Source: Kudoa neothunni
Taxonomy: Eukaryota > Cnidaria
Assembly (NCBI GenBank): GCA_964304625.1
Contig: OZ199839.1
Span: forward strand, 3,844,001-3,908,000
Length of the DNA: 64,000 nucleotides
Direction of reading: 5' to 3'
The translations under genes were made by a program, and so were the position numbers. Under the pieces are notes generated by a model that made no database searches, was not told the origin of the DNA, and saw only the letters and a list, made by a program, of their open reading frames with translations. Shown in pieces: positions 61,275 to 64,000 of this stretch (positions are counted from its first letter, which is position 1; every line of letters starts with the position of its first letter).

Positions 61275-61700
61275 TTATTTCCTCATAATCTTTTATTTGC
61301 TTTTAGAAATATTTGCGTATCTAGATTTACATGGGAATAATTTTGGCAGAGGTCGTCAAGGGTATAACCAGCGTAGCTGAATAACCTCCCCATCAAATTA
61401 GAGGATTTTAGAATAAATTTTGTGTCCATAAAATGAAGAATTTCAATCGTTTTGTCCAATTTTCGTTTTTTGGAGGATTGAAAGCAAAATAATTGGATTC
61501 AATAAGTGTCTCCGTTTCTTCTATTAAAATTTATTCGGGCAATTTTAAATTGAACACAACATGTTTCCCTTCAGAAGTTAATTCATCAAAATTCTTTGAA
61601 TGTATAATATTTGTATTTTTAAATGGAAATTCATGCAATATTGAATACTTTCCAGTAACTTCGCTGGGCAAATATCATGCATCTGTTATAGAAATATCAT
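61275..61700 (-). CDS. possible exons of an unrecognised gene
   Basis: Two minus-strand segments have protein-like composition. One, about 61690-61545, reads PSEVTGKYSILHEFPFKNTN then HSKNFDELTSEGKHVVFN. The other, about 61495-61275, reads KRKLDKTIEILHFMDTKF then LMGRLFSYAGYTLDDLCQNY and ends KANKRL and stop. I could not find splice sites that join them in phase, and an opposite-strand frame (61493-61765) overlaps them. The second segment could stand as the last exon of a gene running in from the right. No family recognised. Confidence 0.28.
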
Positions 61701-62162
61701 CCATTTGCGGAACCAAAGTTATTGAATGGAACTTTCTTGAATGGCAACATCTCAGGAATTTATAAATATTCTCTAGGCGTTAATGGATAATCTTTCATAC
61801 TTTTTTCACAGATAAAAGCAAGTTCAGCTAAATAGTAATACCTTTTCGCATCTGCCAACAAGTTCAGCTCTACTGGAACATTTGGTATCATTTTCCAGAA
61901 CAATTCTCATATATGTAAATGCCCTCATAATAGAATAGAAAAGTTTCGATTCAGATTATATTTTATTAAATTTTTTTTCGTATAAGGTCATAATTGCAAT
62001 TAATTACGGTTAACCCTCTAATGAATGGTATATCTTTTAATACAGTAAATCAATACCTAATAGATTCCCGTTATTCTTCTAATAAAATTTTATTTTTGTT
62101 TGATGTAAAAATTTTTGAGTAAAATTATCGTATAAGTTTTAATTTTTATTTTAGCTTGTTAA

Positions 62163-63120
62163 ATGGTCTTCGGGGGAAAATTTACCCCATGTTTTTTTTG
62201 ATTAAAAATATTCAAAAAAATGTAGACAATTTCTAACTTGGATAAAATAAAACTCTCATGAGTAGTTTTTGTAGAAAGTAGGCAAATGTTAGGTAAATTA
62301 ATTAAATCGCGTGCGCGAATTATATATTATATGAAGATGTGTGATTCTAATGATTTTATTGATGAATTTTGTTTATCAGAGGATAAGCATCGTGTTGTTG
62401 ACGGAAATGTCCTCTTATTGATGTTTCTTTCTGAAAAAGTGTTGGAAAAAATTGGCCATAAAAACATTACGTTAAAAACTATAGATACCACCGTGCCTCC
62501 AATCATCACCAAATGGAGCCCCCTGCGGCAGCATCTTTTATTTCGTGAAAAGTATATGTAGGTATCGTATGTTCCCAATAAATCAAAATGCGTGATTTTC
62601 TTAAAGAAATCGTTGAACAATTAAATAAAACATTGTGACAACAAATTCCACAAACAAAGCAATAAAAACAGGCCTCAGCATTGTTTATACATCCCAACAG
62701 GAACCTCTTCTTAATGCAAAGCGAGAAACATGTGGATACAGTGAGAGGAAAAATGAAAAATCTCGAATGGAGCGAATATCGTTATAAATTTTATTGTCCA
62801 TTTCACTCATTAATAAACTGTTTTAACTTCTCGTAACTTTCAAGAATTTTTCTTATGTTTTGTTTTAATATTTCCACTGGCGCAACACGTTTGGTTCCGC
62901 TACATTAACGCAATTACTTTTTTAATGAACATCGATGTGTACCGAAACAAGACGGATCTTAAACGAAGCCAATTATCACGTGGATTACGTCATAATTTAA
63001 TATGTATTTGCCAGTGTTCCATTCAAAGGAATTAAAAATTATTCTACAGTATTGATTATTTGATTTTTCAAAGTGTCATAATTCAAAAAAAATGTGGGGT
63101 AAAATTTACCCCAAAGTCCA
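62163..63120. mobile_element. short piggyBac-type element
   Basis: TTAA (62159-62162) is followed by ATGGTCTTCGG and the block GGGGGAAAATTTACCCCATG. At the other end the inverted order is GGGGTAAAATTTACCCC, AAAGTCCA, then TTAC (63121-63124), a damaged TTAA. This is the same architecture as the 7.7-kb piggyBac. The 958-bp interior has a plus-strand frame (62286-62561) with no catalytic motif, so it is an internally deleted or non-autonomous copy. Confidence 0.65.
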
Positions 63121-63368
63121 TTACGTTCATCGTTTTTAGGATCATTAGAGGATCAATTTCGCCAATTACAATTAATTTTTGACAACCCCTAGATCTGGGC
63201 TATTTCTACGGTCCAATTTAATTTTAAATGCTGTATACACATGCGCGGCGACTGTTTTTAATCTTAGCAATTTCTGTTATCCAGTATATTTACATAATTT
63301 TTTAGAATCATATATACAATTATTTGTTTCTCGTAGAAATTTAGTGTCGACCCAGAAATAATTAAATA

Positions 63369-64000
63369 CACTCGAACCTGGATATTGCGTAATTTTGGGG
63401 AATGGAAACAAATTACGCAATGGGGATATTTTACACAATACAGGGTATTAGCGCAAACGCGTCACGTATAAAAAACGAAAAATTCTTCGGGTTTAAAATA
63501 ACCGGTAATTTCAATTTGTTTGCAACGATTTTTGATTGTTTCAGATATAAACTCCGTAATTGGGGGTGTTTTGAAAATAACGCTGATGAGTTTTCTAACA
63601 TAAAAGTTTTATGATTAAATTAATTGAATATTTAAGTTCCACAGTTGACACAAGCGTTTTATCTTCTACAAAGTTTGGATCGAAATTTTATTTAAATTTA
63701 TCAACTGCATACACTTCAGGTAAAACTATTGATTACTCATGTATTTTTCCCTCTTCTTCAATATTGTTAATTTCGTCATATTTTTTTATCTAAAAATTAA
63801 AGTTGATAAACAATTAAATAGTGTGACGAAATTTTCAACATTATTTTTAGAAAAATCTTGATTTAAGTTTTCATTATCTAATAATGTTTAATTTAATACA
63901 TTGAATAATCAAATACAATATTCAAAAAGTCTAGATTCTCTTAAGCAATTTTGAATGATAGTCGATGATACTTTTTCCGATGAATGTTTTAAGTTTAATA
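63369..64000. mobile_element. Tigger-like end running off the window
   Basis: After TA (63367-63368) comes CACTCGAACCTGGATATTGC, close to the 49685 element's CAGTCGAGATTGGATATCGC. The next block AATTTTGGGG...ACAAATTACGCAAT is a subterminal inverted pair like the one found there. The frames to the right (63402-63614, 63611-63793) carry no recognised transposase motif. The other end would lie beyond 64000, so the limits and coding state are unknown. Confidence 0.45.

Noticed and set aside
1-64000. Retroviral or LTR elements, Polintons, LINEs, CRISPR arrays
   Set aside because: I looked for reverse transcriptase and integrase motifs, capsid-type genes, paired long direct repeats and regularly spaced repeats and saw none.

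Overview
The window is AT-rich eukaryotic nuclear DNA with spliced protein genes. Rhodopsin-like receptors, saposin-like secreted proteins, a Mut-7/EXD3-type exonuclease, WDR70 and a b5+CS+reductase flavohaemoprotein (NCB5OR/CYB5R4) point to an animal, most likely an invertebrate with a compact genome. Nearly every intron I could place is 37-56 bp; a handful are 70-160 bp and only two are kilobase-sized. I cannot name the species from the sequence. I saw no LTR retroelement, LINE, CRISPR array or rRNA gene, and no tRNA I would call functional.

Layout. (1) 1-13.4 kb: three paralogous three-exon GPCR genes on the minus strand (1611-2751, 3488-4576, 12372-13440) with introns at the same places. 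Between the second and third, a 546-bp MITE has been split by a nearly intact piggyBac transposon. (2) 16.6-22 kb: a decayed piggyBac, an unsplit second copy of the same MITE, and another decayed piggyBac that ends just past the stop of the next gene. (3) 22-25.6 kb: two tandem saposin-like genes on the minus strand. (4) 26-30.6 kb: a decayed Tigger/pogo element and poorly supported coding pieces. (5) 31.2-38.0 kb: a short unrecognised gene, then a Mut-7/EXD3 homologue on the plus strand. A 3-kb intron of that gene holds a small antisense gene and a hAT-type MITE. (6) 38.1-42 kb: a piggyBac fragment, an unrecognised minus-strand gene, a Tigger element with both ends, a piggyBac-type end and a 48-G run. 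(7) 43.2-45.8 kb: WDR70 on the minus strand. (8) 46.5-51.5 kb: the second copy of a dispersed repeat with a zinc-knuckle-like ORF, a pogo-like MITE, and a Tigger element with both ends. (9) 54.4-60.0 kb: NCB5OR on the plus strand, whose one large intron contains a piggyBac remnant. (10) 61-64 kb: possible minus-strand exons, a short piggyBac-type element, and a Tigger-like end running off the window.

The genes do not form one pathway. What ties the window together is (a) local duplication (GPCR trio, saposin-like pair) with intron positions preserved, and (b) repeated arrival of cut-and-paste DNA transposons, mainly piggyBac and Tigger/pogo with hAT-type and other MITEs. These sit in intergenic DNA, in the only two large introns, and inside one another. 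I found no convincing wholly new biological system. The best leads are the nested insertion with its empty-site copy, the unassigned MITE family with 8-bp target duplications, the dispersed repeat with a CxxCRKR motif, the saposin-like pair, and the Mut-7 intron with a gene inside it.
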